A stretch of DNA of 64,000 nt from NCBI GenBank assembly GCA_021841935.1, contig JAKCDL010000005.1, positions 36,538 through 100,537 on the forward strand. Direction: 5' to 3'. The first letter of the stretch is position 1, and each line of letters opens with the position of its first letter. This DNA is from Actinomycetes bacterium. GTDB lineage: Bacteria; Actinomycetota; Acidimicrobiia; Acidimicrobiales; Acidimicrobiaceae. Shown here piece by piece: positions 62,538 to 64,000 of this stretch. The notes beneath the pieces were generated by a model. That model was given only the letters and a program-made list of their open reading frames with translations. It had not been told where the DNA came from and did not search any database. Made by a program: the position numbers and the translations under genes.

Positions 62538-63318
62538 GTATCTCTCCCCCTGTGAGGCCAATAAAGACGTCTTCGAGTGTAACTTGTCCACGGGCGACCT
62601 TTAGAACACGTGGATCCGATGAATGCTTTTCAATGAGATTTTTCGGAGAATCAACGGTTATTATTTTGCCGTGGTCAATGATCGCGACTCGGTCACAGAC
62701 AGATTGTGCCTCCTCCATTGAGTGGGTAGTTAGTAGTATCGATCCACCATCTCGTCTATTTTGTTCGATTACTCCCCAAAGTTTTCTTCTTGATTGCGGG
62801 TCTAGACCTGCGGTTGGTTCATCTAGGAGTAGTAAAAGCGGGTCTGCTATGTTGGCGATTAGTAAAGATAGTCGTTGCTGCTGGCCTCCCGAGAGTTGCT
62901 TGAAGCGTTTATTCGACTCTTCGCTAAGACCGGCGGATTCGAGCGACGAACGAATCGCGCCCGAGTTCATCTCGATGTTGTAGAGGCCGCCATAGAGCCT
63001 CACTAACTGTGATATCGAAAGCTCTGCTTGAAAACTTGTCGACTGTAGAGCAACTCCTAAAATGGCGTTTATCTTTGTTCGATCTTTTGCGCCATCTAAT
63101 CCAGCTACTACGACCCTTCCACTAGCTGGCTTGACCAAACCCTCGATTGCACTTAGAAGGGTAGTCTTACCGGCGCCATTTGGACCGAGTAATCCGAATA
63201 TCTCACCTTGATTAACTTCGAGGGAGACTCCATCGACCGCCTTTGTCTGGCCAAAGTCGACTACGAGATCAACGATGGAGAGGATAACTCGATTGTTGAG
63301 AGTGACTTCGGCTTCCAT
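62530..63318 (-). CDS. ABC-2 type exporter ATPase (drug/antibiotic efflux type)
   Basis: A 262-residue ATPase. Walker A GPNGAGKTT, the signature [16 protein letters not shown], Walker B LLLLDEPTAGLDPQ and the switch His in LTTHSMEEAQSV are intact. The C-terminal VARGQVTLEDVFIGLTG block is typical of DrrA/CcmA-like efflux ATPases. The start is ATG 63318 behind AAGGAG; a longer GTG frame at 63339 is less likely. It overlaps the permease gene by 8 nt. The exported compound is not predictable. Confidence 0.93.
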   Translation of the reverse strand: MEAEVTLNNRVILSIVDLVVDFGQTKAVDGVSLEVNQGEIFGLLGPNGAGKTTLLSAIEGLVKPASGRVVVAGLDGAKDRTKINAILGVALQSTSFQAELSISQLVRLYGGLYNIEMNSGAIRSSLESAGLSEESNKRFKQLSGGQQQRLSLLIANIADPLLLLLDEPTAGLDPQSRRKLWGVIEQNRRDGGSILLTTHSMEEAQSVCDRVAIIDHGKIITVDSPKNLIEKHSSDPRVLKVARGQVTLEDVFIGLTGGEIRD

Positions 63319-63488
63319 ATCTTCTCCTTGTGCATCCACACGATATCCATGGCTCGATAGGTAGTCACATTCAAGATGGCTACGCCTGCTTTTACTTGAG
63401 AATCATAGCTATCAAAGCTGAGCGACTGCTAACTAAGCATCTAGTGATATTTGCGATTGCCGATGACCCCGCTCAGTCTTGGCATTTT

Positions 63489-64000
63489 TTATGGCTTGCG
63501 CAGAAGAAGGGAGATACCTTGTCCCACCCCGATACACATAGTTGCAACGCCGAGGTTTGCATCAGTCTTTCTCATCTCGTGGCTAAGTGTAAGTGCCAAG
63601 CGAGCCCCGCTCATTCCAAGAGGATGGCCAAGGGCAATTGCGCCTCCGTTTCTATTGACGATGTCCGAGTGGGGATCTATACCAAGGCCGCGAAGTGATG
63701 CGATGACCTGCGAGGCGAAGGCTTCGTTGATCTCGATCAAGTCGATCTGATTGATTGAGATCTCTTGTCGCTCTAGAAGTCGCTTCGTAGCATAAAGTGG
63801 GCCAATTCCCATCGTTCTTGGTTCGACACCAGCTGTAGCGCAGCTAACCACCTCGGCGATTGGGGTCAAGCCGTACCTCTCAACGGCAACTTCTGATGCT
63901 AAGAGTATCGCCACGGCTCCGTCGTTTATCCCGGATGAATTGCCAGCCGTGACGCTTCCCCCATCTCTAAAGGCTGGCTTTAGTTTCGCAAGCTTCTCTA
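63489..64000 (-). CDS. Thiolase, 3' part (acetyl-CoA acetyltransferase type)
   Basis: The C-terminal 170 residues of a degradative or acetoacetyl-CoA thiolase that runs off the right edge. The visible catalytic-half blocks are VTAGNSSGINDGAVA, VEPRTMGIGPLYA, the NEAFA segment, the active-site His block GGAIALGHPLGMSGAR and the C-terminal catalytic Cys in CIGVGQG. Thiolases split 3-oxoacyl-CoA to acetyl-CoA plus a shortened acyl-CoA, or condense two acetyl-CoA. The N-terminal half with the nucleophilic Cys is outside the window. It could serve fatty acid or aromatic (PcaF/PaaJ-like) breakdown. Confidence 0.92.
   Translation of the reverse strand, partial: EKLAKLKPAFRDGGSVTAGNSSGINDGAVAILLASEVAVERYGLTPIAEVVSCATAGVEPRTMGIGPLYATKRLLERQEISINQIDLIEINEAFASQVIASLRGLGIDPHSDIVNRNGGAIALGHPLGMSGARLALTLSHEMRKTDANLGVATMCIGVGQGISLLLRKP

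Noticed and set aside
1-64000. tRNA/rRNA genes, CRISPR arrays, insertion sequences and prophage genes
   Set aside because: Looked for cloverleaf T-loop motifs, regularly spaced repeats, transposase or integrase motifs and phage structural genes by eye; none was convincing. A covariance-model scan could still find a missed RNA.

Overview
The window reads as chromosomal DNA of an actinobacterium, most likely a member of the Acidimicrobiia (Acidithrix/Ferrimicrobium-like). This is inferred from moderate GC for an actinobacterium (slightly below 50% by eye), frequent GTG and TTG starts, an adenosylcobalamin-dependent class II ribonucleotide reductase, and a surface protein with the 'GYWLVASDGGIFSYGDA' repeat that I associate with Acidimicrobiia. 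I saw no rRNA, tRNA, CRISPR array, insertion sequence or prophage.

Layout. 1-8640: partial repeat-bearing surface protein, a large GGDEF-EAL c-di-GMP protein preceded by a foldable leader, and a GT2 glycosyltransferase/YfhO-like membrane protein pair. 8927-12242: nrdJ behind a textbook pair of NrdR boxes and a long leader, closed by a strong terminator. 12432-14818: a MerR regulator and divergent thioredoxin-like gene sharing a classic MerR promoter, then a glutaredoxin-thioredoxin reductase fusion. 14857-21774: a divergent aromatic-degradation cluster. On the minus strand are ligB, ligA and an amidohydrolase. On the plus strand are iclR, a CaiB CoA-transferase, a citryl-CoA-lyase-like gene and an SMP-30-like gene. 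The same CGGACA-N2-TGTCCG palindrome marks both promoters. 22525-27263: polar amino acid ABC transporter, MFS transporter, cobalamin adenosyltransferase. 27364-34334: sugar-acid and sugar genes (uronate isomerase, histidine phosphatase, amylosucrase, gluconokinase overlapping a LarA-type epimerase). 34619-42207: methyltransferase, APC permease, a radical SAM/CDP-alcohol phosphotransferase pair, flavin disulfide reductase, serine hydrolase. 42436-51525: a beta-glucosidase divergent from a LacI regulator and a complete family-5 oligosaccharide/peptide ABC transporter. Its LacI operators also occur upstream of amylosucrase 14 kb away. 51949-54386: J-domain membrane protein, SPFH/NfeD pair. 54387-57697: gene-poor stretch around a GT17 pseudogene with three in-frame stops and no frameshift. 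57698-64000: a second giant GGDEF-EAL protein, a drug-type ABC exporter, and the 3' part of a thiolase.

Most notable: (i) a meta-cleavage cluster in which CoA transfer and CoA-lyase chemistry seem to replace the usual hydratase/aldolase end, with visible IclR operators; (ii) two GGDEF-EAL proteins that both carry globin-like sensor and CZB-like zinc-site motifs in different orders; (iii) a LacI regulon defined by three near-identical operators; (iv) LarA coupled by a 4-nt overlap to gluconokinase; (v) the GT17 gene with nonsense codons only. All functions are read from sequence motifs and family knowledge; no searches were run.
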